From Pseudomonadota bacterium (lineage in GTDB: Bacteria; Pseudomonadota; Alphaproteobacteria; Rhizobiales; Rhizobiaceae): a stretch of 20,841 bases of DNA. Location: NCBI GenBank assembly GCA_023399465.1, contig JAEWPB010000134.1:1-20841 (forward strand), in the 5' to 3' direction. The notes below the pieces were generated by a model that saw nothing but the letters and a program-made list of their open reading frames with translations, was not told the DNA's origin and did not search any database. Position 1 is the stretch's first letter. The number at the start of each line of letters is the position of its first letter. Below, in pieces: positions 1 to 7,969 of the stretch. The position numbers and the translations under genes were made by a program.

Positions 1-122
1 GCGAGCACCTGCTGCAGTTCCTTCATCACCGTCGAATTCAGCGCGTTCAGCGCCTGCGGGCGATTGAGCGTGATCAGGCCGACGCGGTCGCGGGTTTCGA
101 CCAGGATCGTTTCATAGGACAT
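1..122 (-). CDS. Enoyl-CoA hydratase, N-terminal part (cut by window edge)
   Basis: The first 40 codons read MSYETILVETRDRVGLITLN followed by RPQALNALNS, the characteristic N-terminus of the crotonase/enoyl-CoA hydratase superfamily (hydration of trans-2-enoyl-CoA in fatty acid beta-oxidation). The ATG at 122-120 is preceded by a strong Shine-Dalgarno sequence (AAAGGAGG). The catalytic glutamates lie beyond the edge, so the exact substrate class cannot be judged. It is 30 bases downstream of mutM on the same strand and probably co-transcribed with it. I recall the same order (hydratase next to mutM, then rpsT and dnaA) in rhizobial chromosomes; that is memory, not something visible here. Confidence 0.88.
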   Translation of the reverse strand, partial: MSYETILVETRDRVGLITLNRPQALNALNSTVMKELQQVL

Positions 123-152
123 CTGGGTTCCTCCTTTTAAGATTGTTCCCTG

Positions 153-1043
153 TTACTTCTGGCAGACGCTGCAGAAGAATGTCGAGCGCCCTGCCTGCAC
201 GATGCGTCTGACGAGATGGTTGCAGCCCGGCGTGCCGCACGGCTGGCCCTCTCGGTCATAGACGGAAAACGAATGCTGGAAATAGCCGAGCGAGCCGTCC
301 GCCTGGATGTGGTCGCGCAACGACGAACCGCCGGCGACGATGGCTTCGGCGATCACCTGGCGGATGCATTCGGTGAGCGTAACAAGTTCCTGCCGCGGCC
401 GACCGGTCTTCGTCACCAGCGATCCAGCGGCACGTTCCGGCGACAGGCGGGCACGCCACAAGGCCTCGCACACATAGATGTTCCCGAGCCCGGCGATATT
501 CTTCTGGTCGAGCAAGGCGGCCTTCAGCGGCTGGTTCTTGCCGGAAAAACGGGCCGCGAGATAGGCCTCATCGAGGGTATTGCCGGTCGGCTCCGGTCCA
601 AGCGTGCGAAAAGCCGGATAGAGATCGAGTTCAGTCCGGGGCATCAGGTCCATGAAGCCGAACCGGCGCGGATCGTTGTAGATGACGCGGCAGGCGCCGG
701 ACGGGCCCTGCAGGTGAAAGACGACATGATCATGCTTTTCATCCTTCGTGCGCGCATGGGCGAAGGCTCCGGGCGTCGCTTGCGCCTCGCCCTCCTCGAT
801 CCGGAACGAACCCGACATGCCGAGATGCGCGATCACGGTCAGGTCATCCTCGAGATCGATCAGCAGATACTTGGCCCGCCTGCCGAGCGCCACGATCCGC
901 CGGCCCGAAACCCTTGCGGCAAAATCTTGCGGAAAGGCGAAACGCAAGTCGGGACGACGCAATTCGAGCCGTTCGAGGCGCGCCCCTTCCATCGATGGCG
1001 CCAGTCCGCGCTTGACCGTTTCGACTTCAGGCAATTCCGGCAT
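153..1043 (-). CDS. mutM: Formamidopyrimidine-DNA glycosylase (Fpg/MutM)
   Basis: Base-excision repair enzyme that removes 8-oxoguanine and ring-opened purines and nicks the abasic site. The 296-residue product begins MPELPEVETV, giving the catalytic N-terminal proline (after Met removal) and the following glutamate. The helix-two-turn-helix region is visible at QKNIAGLGNIYVCEALWRA, and the C-terminus has a zinc finger with cysteines near residues 269, 274, 291 and 294 (C-x4-C-x16-C-x2-C). Length matches the family. The start is fixed by the PELPEVE motif, and AGGA lies upstream. It is divergent from ubiE across a 242-bp gap (1044-1285) in which I see no convincing promoter. A long reading frame on the opposite strand is a shadow of this gene. 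Confidence 0.97.
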   Translation of the reverse strand: MPELPEVETVKRGLAPSMEGARLERLELRRPDLRFAFPQDFAARVSGRRIVALGRRAKYLLIDLEDDLTVIAHLGMSGSFRIEEGEAQATPGAFAHARTKDEKHDHVVFHLQGPSGACRVIYNDPRRFGFMDLMPRTELDLYPAFRTLGPEPTGNTLDEAYLAARFSGKNQPLKAALLDQKNIAGLGNIYVCEALWRARLSPERAAGSLVTKTGRPRQELVTLTECIRQVIAEAIVAGGSSLRDHIQADGSLGYFQHSFSVYDREGQPCGTPGCNHLVRRIVQAGRSTFFCSVCQK

Positions 1044-1285
1044 TGTCGCTAACTTCCTGTTTCACCTGCGCGCTTTGTGGTCTATAGACGGCGAAAAGGC
1101 CGCAGTCGCCCGCGCTCGCCACAGATAGCGTTCCCGAGGCGATTTCGCTATGGTCATTCGGCCATTTACTGTACCGCGTTTCCTCCCGGGTGCGCGATAA
1201 TGTAAGAAAGACATGGATATGGCGCATGACATCGCTTCGGCTCCGACCGGACGCGCCTCATGGGCCGCAAAACGGAGTTTCATTG

Positions 1286-2062
1286 ATGGCTGACAGCCGC
1301 ACCTCCGCCGATGGCGGCATGGAAACATCCTACGGCTTCCGCGACGTCGCGGTCGGCGAAAAGCAGGGCCTCGTCAACGAGGTGTTTCACAAGGTCGCCA
1401 AGCGCTACGACATCATGAACGACGTGATGTCTGCGGGCATGCACCGGCTGTGGAAGGATGCCATGGTCGCGGCGCTCAATCCGCGCAAGGAAGCCGGCTA
1501 CAAGATCCTCGATGTCGCCGGCGGCACCGGCGATATCGCCTTCCGCATCGTCGAGGCCTCCAACCGGATGGCGCATGCCACGGTGCTCGACATCAACGGC
1601 TCGATGCTCGGCGTCGGCGCCGAACGGGCGGAGAAGAAGGGGCTTTCGCAGAACCTCACCTTCGTCGAGGCCAACGCCGAGGCCCTGCCCTTCGAGGCCA
1701 ACACCTTCGACGCCTACACGATCGCCTTCGGCATCCGCAACGTGCCGCGCATCGATGTCGCACTGTCGGAAGCCTACCGGGTGCTGAAGCGCGGCGGCCG
1801 CCTGCTGGTGCTGGAATTCTCCGAAGTCGAAATGCCGCTGCTGGACAAGTTCTACGACCAGTGGTCGTTCAAGGCGATCCCGCAGTTCGGCAAGATGATC
1901 ACCGGCGAAGCCGAGCCATACCAATATCTGGTGGAATCGATCCGCAAGTTCCCCAACCAGGAGAATTTCGCGGCGATGATCCGGGCTGCCGGCTTCTCGC
2001 GCGTTACCTACACCAACTATACCGGCGGCATCGCGGCCCTTCATTCCGGGTGGAAAATCTGA
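1286..2062 (+). CDS. ubiE: Ubiquinone/menaquinone C-methyltransferase UbiE
   Basis: SAM-dependent C-methyltransferase acting on the polyprenyl benzoquinol intermediate in ubiquinone synthesis. With the ATG at 1286 the protein has 258 residues. Motifs seen: YDIMNDVMS (about residues 41-49), the SAM-binding motif LDVAGGTGD (75-83), and FGIRNV (148-153), all UbiE signatures. The frame is open back to 1190, but the ATG at 1286 has GGAG at a proper distance and gives the usual family length, so the upstream extension is rejected. ubiB starts 4 bases after the stop, which implies an operon for the same pathway. Confidence 0.97.
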   Translation: MADSRTSADGGMETSYGFRDVAVGEKQGLVNEVFHKVAKRYDIMNDVMSAGMHRLWKDAMVAALNPRKEAGYKILDVAGGTGDIAFRIVEASNRMAHATVLDINGSMLGVGAERAEKKGLSQNLTFVEANAEALPFEANTFDAYTIAFGIRNVPRIDVALSEAYRVLKRGGRLLVLEFSEVEMPLLDKFYDQWSFKAIPQFGKMITGEAEPYQYLVESIRKFPNQENFAAMIRAAGFSRVTYTNYTGGIAALHSGWKI

Positions 2063-2066
2063 CCGG

Positions 2067-3641
2067 ATGAGTATGTTTGGTGCATATTTCCGCCTGGCGC
2101 GGGTTGGCTGGGTTCTGGTGCGCGAAGGCGTGGTTTCGGCGCTGCCGGATGAGGGCCTGCCGCCGTCTGCCAGGCTGGCAAAGTCTGTCGCCGGCCTTTT
2201 TGCGCGCAACCGCGCCATGCGGCAGGATCGCAGCGACCGGCTGGCGAGCGCGGTCGAGCGGCTGGGACCGTCCTACGTCAAGATCGGCCAGTTCCTGGCG
2301 ACCCGTCCAGATGTCGTCGGAGTCGATTTCGCCGACGATCTCGCCAAGTTGCAGGACCGCATGGCGTTCTTCCCGGAGGATGAAGCCAAGGCGTCGGTCG
2401 AGGCTTCCCTCGGCCGCCCGGTCAGCGAACTCTATCGCCAGTTCGGCGAACCGATCGCCGCCGCCTCGATCGCCCAGGTGCATCCCGGCGAGGTCGTAGC
2501 GCGAGACGGCATTCGAAAGGTCGCGATCAAGGTCATCCGCCCGGGCGTGCGGCAACGCTTCGCCAATGACCTTGAGGCCATGTATCTCGTCGCCAACCTG
2601 CAGGAGAAGTTCCTGCCCGCGACCCGTCGCCTACGCCCGGTCGAGGTGACAAAAACCCTCGAACAGACCACCAAGGTCGAGATGGACCTCAGGCTGGAAG
2701 CAGCGGCGCTGTCGGAAATCGGCGAAAACACCCGCAACGATCCCGGCTTCCGCGTACCCGAAGTCGACTGGGAACGCACCGGCCGCGACGTGCTGACGAT
2801 GGAGTGGATCGACGGCATCAAGCTCTCCGATGTCGAGGGCCTGCGCGCCGCCGACCACGATCTCAATGCGATCGCCGACACGCTGATCCAGTCGTTCCTG
2901 CGCCATACGCTGCGCGACGGCTTCTTCCACGCCGACATGCATCCCGGCAATCTCTTCGTCGATGCCGCCGGCGACATCGTCGCCGTCGACATGGGCATCA
3001 CCAGCCGGCTCGGGCGCAAGGAACGGCGGTTTCTCGCCGAGATCCTCTATGGCTTCATCACCCGCGACTACGTCCGTGTCGCCGAGGTCCATTTCGAGGC
3101 CGGCTACGTCCCGGCCCATCACGACGTCGCGAGCTTCGCCCAGGCGATCCGCGCCATCGGCGAACCGATCCACGGGCAGCCGGCCGAAACCATCTCGATG
3201 GCGAAGCTGCTGACCCTGCTATTTGAAGTGACGGAACTCTTCGATATGGAGACCCGCCCCGAACTCGTCATGTTGCAAAAGACGATGGTGGTGGTCGAGG
3301 GCGTCGCCCGCATGCTCAATCCGCAGTTCAACATGTGGAAGGCATCCGAGCCTGTGGTCGGCGACTGGATCCGCAACAATCTCGGACCGAAGCGCATCGT
3401 CACCGATCTGCGCGACGGCCTGAAGGCGGCGCTCAGGCTTGCGGAAGCTGCGCCGGAAATCGCCGCCAAGACCGAGAAGTTCCACCAGGAACTGTTGCTG
3501 ATGAGCGAGAAAGGCCTTCGCTTCGACCCGGACACGGCGGAAGCGATCGGCAAGTCGGAAGCTCGCCACAGCCGCTCCGGCCGTGCCGCGCTCTGGGTGA
3601 TGGCGCTGACCCTTCTCTATATCGCCTGGCAACTCACCTGA
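2067..3641 (+). CDS. ubiB: Ubiquinone biosynthesis atypical kinase/ATPase UbiB
   Basis: Member of the ABC1/ADCK/UbiB atypical kinase family, needed for ubiquinone biosynthesis and thought to act with the membrane-associated COQ/Ubi complex. The 524-residue protein shows the family's KxGQ motif (KIGQ, 72-75), the Ala-rich nucleotide loop AAASIAQVH (131-139), a VAIKVIRPG lysine strand, HADMHPGN (288-295) and the following VDMG metal-binding motif. A hydrophobic C-terminal helix (LWVMALTLLYIAW) fits membrane anchoring. The start ATGAGTATG offers two in-frame ATGs; the first is 4 bases after the ubiE stop, favouring coupled translation. It converges with the FAD oxidoreductase, with 7 bases between stop codons. 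Confidence 0.96.
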   Translation: MSMFGAYFRLARVGWVLVREGVVSALPDEGLPPSARLAKSVAGLFARNRAMRQDRSDRLASAVERLGPSYVKIGQFLATRPDVVGVDFADDLAKLQDRMAFFPEDEAKASVEASLGRPVSELYRQFGEPIAAASIAQVHPGEVVARDGIRKVAIKVIRPGVRQRFANDLEAMYLVANLQEKFLPATRRLRPVEVTKTLEQTTKVEMDLRLEAAALSEIGENTRNDPGFRVPEVDWERTGRDVLTMEWIDGIKLSDVEGLRAADHDLNAIADTLIQSFLRHTLRDGFFHADMHPGNLFVDAAGDIVAVDMGITSRLGRKERRFLAEILYGFITRDYVRVAEVHFEAGYVPAHHDVASFAQAIRAIGEPIHGQPAETISMAKLLTLLFEVTELFDMETRPELVMLQKTMVVVEGVARMLNPQFNMWKASEPVVGDWIRNNLGPKRIVTDLRDGLKAALRLAEAAPEIAAKTEKFHQELLLMSEKGLRFDPDTAEAIGKSEARHSRSGRAALWVMALTLLYIAWQLT

Positions 3642-3648
3642 GCCGCGC

Positions 3649-5094
3649 CTACATCGGCCGGGGTGCAACTGCAGCCTTCGGCTTGATGTTCTGGTTCATG
3701 CGGAACAGGTTGCCGGGATCGTAGCGTCCCTTGATCTCGGCGAGCCTGCGGTAATTGACGCCGTAGGCCTCCTCGACGCGGTCCGGTTCATCCTCCGGCA
3801 TGAAGTTGACATAGGCGGTCTCGGCGGCTTGCGACTTCGTTTTCTCGAAGACTTCGCGCGCCCATCCGATGCAGGGCCCATCCATGGTCTTTTCGCGCCA
3901 GCGGGCATGGACGTTCATGACGAAGTGCGAACTGCGCTGCGGGAACGCCGTGGATTCGACGGCGATGCGGCCGGCAGCGCCGCCGACATGGCCGATGAAG
4001 ATCTCGCATTCCGGTCCGGGCAGGTTGTCGACCGCTTCGATAAGCACGGTGATCGTCTCGCTCGACAGGGTGGTGAAATCCCGGCTCTTCCAGTAGTTTC
4101 GCGCGCCGGGCGTCAGCAGCGGATCGAAGGCCTGCTGCCAACCGACCAGCGGATGGGGAGCCACGACATCGACGATCGGCTTGCCGATGCCCCTAAGCCG
4201 CGCGGTCGCCCGCTCGCCGCTCTCCATGTCGCCGCAGTAGCACATCGCCAGAACCACGACCTCCCGGCCATGCCACTCCTCAGGCAGGAACGGCAGCGGC
4301 GGCGCCTTGCGCAGTACCACCCAGCAGGTCAGTTCGTCAGGTGCCGCGGCCAGCGCGCTCTTGTACTGATCGAGCACCGTGGCCGCTTCGGAAAACGGAT
4401 GGATGACCAGCCCGGAGAGCACCTCGGTCGGCACCTCATGCAGGCGGAACTCGAAGGCGGTGACCACGCCGAAATTGCCACCGCCGCCGCTGATCGCCCA
4501 GAACAGGTCCGGCCGTTCCGCCGCATTGGTGCGCACCAGTTCGCCATCGGCAGTGACGACATCGGCAGACAGCAGATTGTCGACGGTAAGTCCGTACTTA
4601 CGCGTCAGCCAACCGAAACCGCCGCCCAGCGTCAGTCCGGCAATCCCCGTCGTCGAATTGATGCCGGTCGGCAGGACCAGGCCGAAGGTCAGGGTTTCCT
4701 TGTCGACATCCGCAAGCGTCGCGCCGGGCTCGATCCAGGCGCGCTGGCGATCCTGATCGACCCGGACCGATCTCATCTGCGACAGGTCGATCATCACCCC
4801 GCCATCGCATACCGCGTTGCCGGCAATGTTGTGGCCGCCGCCGCGTACGGCAAGCAGGACTTGATGTTCGCGGGCGAAACGCACCGCTCTCACCACGTCG
4901 GCGGCTCCGGCGCAACGCACGATGAGGCCAGGCCGGCGATCGATCATGGCATTCCAGACGGACCGGGCATCATCGTAGCCGGCGTCGGCAGCACTCAACA
5001 GACTGCCACGCAGGCCCGCCGCAAGCGCTGCGACGGCATCCGCGCCGATCGTCGTATTCCCTCCGTCCAGGGTCGTGAGGCTCAAATCGCCCAT
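3649..5094 (-). CDS. FAD-linked oxidoreductase, BBE-like (berberine bridge enzyme family)
   Basis: A 481-residue flavoprotein of the PCMH/FAD_binding_4 type with a C-terminal BBE segment. Seen: RGGGHN, with His88 as the expected site of 8-alpha-histidyl FAD attachment; the pyrophosphate-binding GGGFGWLTRKYGLT (157-170); and the C-terminal YDPGNLFRMNQNI typical of the BBE domain. In bicovalent members a cysteine in the segment before GGGFG also binds FAD; here the aligned position is Asn146, so only mono-covalent flavin is predicted. No signal peptide is evident. The substrate is unknown; relatives oxidise sugars, alkaloids or other alcohols. ATG at 5094 with AGGAGG upstream. It lies antisense between ubiB and coaBC, a block I recall as contiguous in related genomes, so it may be an insertion. 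Confidence 0.9.
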   Translation of the reverse strand: MGDLSLTTLDGGNTTIGADAVAALAAGLRGSLLSAADAGYDDARSVWNAMIDRRPGLIVRCAGAADVVRAVRFAREHQVLLAVRGGGHNIAGNAVCDGGVMIDLSQMRSVRVDQDRQRAWIEPGATLADVDKETLTFGLVLPTGINSTTGIAGLTLGGGFGWLTRKYGLTVDNLLSADVVTADGELVRTNAAERPDLFWAISGGGGNFGVVTAFEFRLHEVPTEVLSGLVIHPFSEAATVLDQYKSALAAAPDELTCWVVLRKAPPLPFLPEEWHGREVVVLAMCYCGDMESGERATARLRGIGKPIVDVVAPHPLVGWQQAFDPLLTPGARNYWKSRDFTTLSSETITVLIEAVDNLPGPECEIFIGHVGGAAGRIAVESTAFPQRSSHFVMNVHARWREKTMDGPCIGWAREVFEKTKSQAAETAYVNFMPEDEPDRVEEAYGVNYRRLAEIKGRYDPGNLFRMNQNIKPKAAVAPRPM

Positions 5095-5301
5095 GGCCTA
5101 TTTCCTCCTGAGTTGATCAAGCCCCCCAGTCAGAATTGGCCGGCGAATTTTGCGCCTCTTGTCCGGCATTCACAAGCACCGTCCGGCCGATGATCGGGCG
5201 CGTAGCCGCAGTCTTCGCGAAAACAATTCCGAATGCCGGCCTTATGCGCTAAGTTCGCGTCACGACGGCATATTTCCCAGACGGGTCACGGATATCAGCG
5301 C

Positions 5302-6516
5302 ATGGTTCTCGACGGCAAACGCATACTCCTCATCATTTCCGGCGGGATTGCCGCCTACAAGAGCCTCGACCTCATTCGCCGGCTGCGCGAACGCGGCGCG
5401 GCAGTGCGGCCGGTGATGACTGCAGGCGCCCAGCAATTCATCACGCCGCTTGCCGTTGGTGCCCTTGCCGCCGATCATGTGTTCACCGAGCTGTTTTCCC
5501 GCGAGGACGAGCAGGATGTCGGGCACATCCGGCTGGCGCGTGACTGCGACCTGATCGTCGTCGCACCGGCGACCGCTGACCTGATGGCGAAGATGGCGAA
5601 CGGACTTGCCGACGATCTTGCTTCCACCGTGCTGCTTGCCGCCGACCGGCCGGTCCTCGTCGCCCCGGCGATGAACCCGAAGATGTGGAACCACCCGGCA
5701 ACGCGACGGAATGCCGGGACACTCCGCGGCGACGGCATCCGTTTCATTGGCCCGAACGCCGGCGAGATGGCTGAAAGCGGCGAAGCCGGCTTCGGCCGGA
5801 TGGCCGAACCGCTCGAAATCGTCGCCGCCATCGAGGACCTGCTGGCGGCCCGCCCGCGCCCGCTGGCCGGCAAGACCGCGATCGTCACCTCCGGACCGAC
5901 CCACGAGCCGATCGACCCGGTGCGCTACATCGCCAACCGTTCTTCCGGTCGCCAGGGCCATGCGATTGCCGAAGCGCTTGCCGCTCTTGGCGCCGACGTG
6001 ACGCTGGTTTCCGGTCCCGTGACCATCCCCGATCCGAAGGGCGTCACCACCGTTCACGTCGAGCGCGCGGAGGAGATGCGCGACGCGGTGATATCAAGGC
6101 TGCCAGCCGATGTCGCCGTGATGGTGGCAGCCGTCGCCGACTGGCGGGTCGCCTCTTCCTCCGGACAGAAGATCAAGAAGAAGCCCGGCGAAGCCCCCGC
6201 GCCGTTGGAACTGACCGAAAATCCCGACATCCTGAAAACCGTCGGCCACCATGCGAAACGCCCTGCACTGGTGATCGGCTTTGCCGCGGAAACGCAGTCG
6301 GTCGAAGCCAATGCACGCACGAAGCTGGAAAAGAAGGGCGCCGATCTGATCGTCGCCAACGACGTTTCCCCCGACACCGGCATCATGGGCGGGTTGCGCA
6401 ACCGGGTGAAGATCATCGGTCCCGGCAGCGTGGACGAATGGCCTGATATGTCGAAGGACGAGGTGGCGGCAAAGATCGCTACGCTCATCGCCGAGCGGCT
6501 GACCCACAAGAACTGA
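5302..6516 (+). CDS. coaBC: Bifunctional phosphopantothenoylcysteine decarboxylase / phosphopantothenate-cysteine ligase
   Basis: Two steps of coenzyme A synthesis in one flavoprotein. With the ATG at 5302 there are 404 residues. The CoaC half carries the catalytic His in DVGHIRLAR (His75) and PAMNPKMW (122-129). The CoaB half shows ITSGPTHEPIDPVRYIANRS with a glycine-serine phosphate loop, and the lysine-rich KIKKKPGEAP. An upstream in-frame ATG (5233) would add 23 residues with no homology and is rejected. The loop that holds the active-site Cys158 in E. coli Dfp reads GPNAGEMAESGEAGFGRM here and has no cysteine. The 207-bp gap to the divergent FAD gene contains a 9-bp inverted repeat (5163-5171 and 5232-5240). 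The Shine-Dalgarno sequence is weak. Confidence 0.95.
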   Translation: MVLDGKRILLIISGGIAAYKSLDLIRRLRERGAAVRPVMTAGAQQFITPLAVGALAADHVFTELFSREDEQDVGHIRLARDCDLIVVAPATADLMAKMANGLADDLASTVLLAADRPVLVAPAMNPKMWNHPATRRNAGTLRGDGIRFIGPNAGEMAESGEAGFGRMAEPLEIVAAIEDLLAARPRPLAGKTAIVTSGPTHEPIDPVRYIANRSSGRQGHAIAEALAALGADVTLVSGPVTIPDPKGVTTVHVERAEEMRDAVISRLPADVAVMVAAVADWRVASSSGQKIKKKPGEAPAPLELTENPDILKTVGHHAKRPALVIGFAAETQSVEANARTKLEKKGADLIVANDVSPDTGIMGGLRNRVKIIGPGSVDEWPDMSKDEVAAKIATLIAERLTHKN

Positions 6517-6529
6517 AACGGGAACGTCG

Positions 6530-6889
6530 ATGGATCTTCACGCGCAGAAGGATTTCGATGCCCTTGTCCTGACGATGGCGGGGGTGACGCTGGTCGACCA
6601 GTGGGGTTCGCGCGTCGCCAAAGTCGGCGACAAGGTGTTCACCCTCCACAGTCGCGAAAATGGCACTGCCAGCATTGTCGTCAAGGTGAGCGAGGAGAGC
6701 TTCGAGATTTTGACCGCGCTCCCTGGCATCGCGCAGGCGCCCTACTTCGCCAAGCGAAAATGGGTATCGATCGCACATGCTTCGCCGCTCGGCCCCGACG
6801 AACTTCGCCTCTACATCACACGCTCTTACGCGCTCGTCGCGGCCGGGCTTACACGGAAAGTGCGCGCCGAACTCGGCGTTGTCCTTTAG
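6530..6889 (+). CDS. MmcQ/YjbR family protein
   Basis: A 119-residue small soluble protein resembling the MmcQ/YjbR family (CyaY-like fold, usually described as possibly DNA-binding; no firm biochemical role). Recognised from a short N-terminal helix, the segment GDKVFTLHSRENGTASIVVK, then PYFAKRKWVSIAHASPL and the C-terminal LRLYITRSYALVAAGLTRKVR. It starts 13 bases after coaBC, with GGGAACG before the ATG, so it probably shares the coaBC transcript. It ends 5 bases from the stop of the convergent amidotransferase gene. In many rhizobia, as I recall, dut follows coaBC; here dut is about 10 kb away and this gene takes the position. Confidence 0.8.
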   Translation: MDLHAQKDFDALVLTMAGVTLVDQWGSRVAKVGDKVFTLHSRENGTASIVVKVSEESFEILTALPGIAQAPYFAKRKWVSIAHASPLGPDELRLYITRSYALVAAGLTRKVRAELGVVL

Positions 6890-6894
6890 CGCCG

Positions 6895-7704
6895 TTACTG
6901 CGCCGCGACCAGCGTATCGGGAATACTGTCCTCAGGCTCGAACAAGGCAGCCTCGAGCCCGTTTTCGCTCAGGATCACCGCGCTGCCGTCCGGGATTTCC
7001 ACCCAGGTATCGGCCTCGTCGTTGAGCGGCTCGGAAACGAGGCAGTAGCCGCCACCATTGCCGACCGGCGCAGCGTAGAGCGTCGGCGCCTTGCGGTCGG
7101 TCGCATAGCGGACCGCGTAAAGCACCTTGCCATCGGAAAACGCGCCGGTGAAGCGCACCAGGGCCTCGCCGGTCGCATGCCGCGACAGCCGCTCGACAAA
7201 GGCAATGACCTCGGCCATCGCCCGGAGCGGGTCTTCCTTAAGCCCAAGCTGCAGGGCGAGCAGGAACAGCAGCTCGGAATCGGTGGAGCCGGCGCGGGCA
7301 TGGAACAGTGTGTCGTCGAGCATGTTTTCCAGTTGCCGGCGCAGCCGCTCGAACCCGGCGATCTGGCCATTGTGCATGAACGACCAGTTCTCGTGGACGA
7401 AGGGATGGCAGTTGTCCCGGCGGGTGCTGCCATGGGTGGCGGCGCGCACATGGGCAAGAAACAGCGGCGAGCGGATCTGGCGCGCCAGGCTCTTCAGGTT
7501 GCAATCCGACCATGCCGGCAGGATGTCGCGATATCGTCCGGGCTCGGGCCGATCCCCATACCAGGCGATGCCGAAACCGTCGCCATTGGTGGCGGTCGGG
7601 GCGCGCGTGGCGCAATGCGACTGTTCGATCAGCGAATGGGCCGGCGAGGACACCAGTTCTTCGAGGTAGAGGGGATCACCGCGATAGGCGGCCCAGCGAC
7701 ACAT
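6895..7704 (-). CDS. Class II glutamine amidotransferase (YafJ/EgtC-like)
   Basis: A 269-residue Ntn-type glutamine amidotransferase. After Met removal the N-terminal Cys2 (MCRWAAYRG) would be the nucleophile. Supporting motifs: NGDGFGIAWY (40-49), HVRAAT (85-90), NCHPF (98-102) and HNG (111-113), which form the glutamine-binding pocket in GATase class II domains. No synthase domain follows, so it is a stand-alone amidotransferase of the YafJ type; the acceptor substrate is unknown. The start at 7704 is chosen because the catalytic Cys must directly follow Met; an in-frame TTG at 7722 would bury it. GGAG lies about 12 bases upstream. Divergent from pirin; the palindrome at 7761-7782 is in the shared control region. 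Confidence 0.92.
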   Translation of the reverse strand: MCRWAAYRGDPLYLEELVSSPAHSLIEQSHCATRAPTATNGDGFGIAWYGDRPEPGRYRDILPAWSDCNLKSLARQIRSPLFLAHVRAATHGSTRRDNCHPFVHENWSFMHNGQIAGFERLRRQLENMLDDTLFHARAGSTDSELLFLLALQLGLKEDPLRAMAEVIAFVERLSRHATGEALVRFTGAFSDGKVLYAVRYATDRKAPTLYAAPVGNGGGYCLVSEPLNDEADTWVEIPDGSAVILSENGLEAALFEPEDSIPDTLVAAQ

Positions 7705-7760
7705 GGCGCAAATACACTCCAATTATTTCCGCAGCACTTGGGATGCGGTATTCCTGCAGC

Positions 7761-7782
7761 TTTGATAACTATAGTTAACAAA
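7761..7782. promoter_or_regulatory. 22-bp near-perfect palindrome, candidate operator
   Basis: The core TAACTATAGTTA (7766-7777) is a perfect 12-bp palindrome. After one mismatched pair (A/A) on each side it extends with TTTG and CAAA, so 10 of 11 base pairs are symmetric. It is A+T-rich inside a G+C-rich region, 57 bp upstream of the amidotransferase ATG and about 190 bp upstream of pirin. This shape fits a dimeric repressor site, but I cannot name the regulator. Confidence 0.5.
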
Positions 7783-7969
7783 CGGTGAAGCGCGGCCATC
7801 CCGAAAATAGAGATGACCGATTCACGCGCCAGTTTCGACAACAATGCGATCATATTTTGCATCGAGCGCGACTTTTTTGTGAACACTGCGTTCGATACCC
7901 GCAAAGCTGCGCAACGCAGCAAAACATCTATATTGGCGGCAACCAAACTTTTCGAAAGGACGAGCATCC

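Noticed and set aside
1280..2218. A 312-codon minus-strand frame over ubiE
   Set aside because: Shadow of ubiE; low-complexity composition and no family signature.
5113..5120. TTGATCAA palindrome before the FAD oxidoreductase gene
   Set aside because: An 8-bp palindrome is expected by chance in a window of this size.
3829..5193. A 454-codon plus-strand frame over the FAD oxidoreductase
   Set aside because: Antisense shadow; the minus-strand product has full family motifs and a strong Shine-Dalgarno sequence.
5233..5301. N-terminal extension of CoaBC to the ATG at 5233
   Set aside because: The added 23 residues have no family likeness; the ATG at 5302 gives the standard N-terminus.
7705..7722. 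TTG start for the amidotransferase at 7722
   Set aside because: Class II amidotransferases need Cys directly after the initiator Met; this fixes the start at 7704.
6601..7788. A 395-codon plus-strand frame across the MmcQ-like and amidotransferase genes
   Set aside because: It overlaps two well-supported genes in other frames and shows no domain.
7906..7934. GCTGCG-CAA-CGCAGC hairpin and TATATT upstream of pirin as a promoter
   Set aside because: No -35 box at a suitable distance, and the short hairpin is not beyond chance in this composition.
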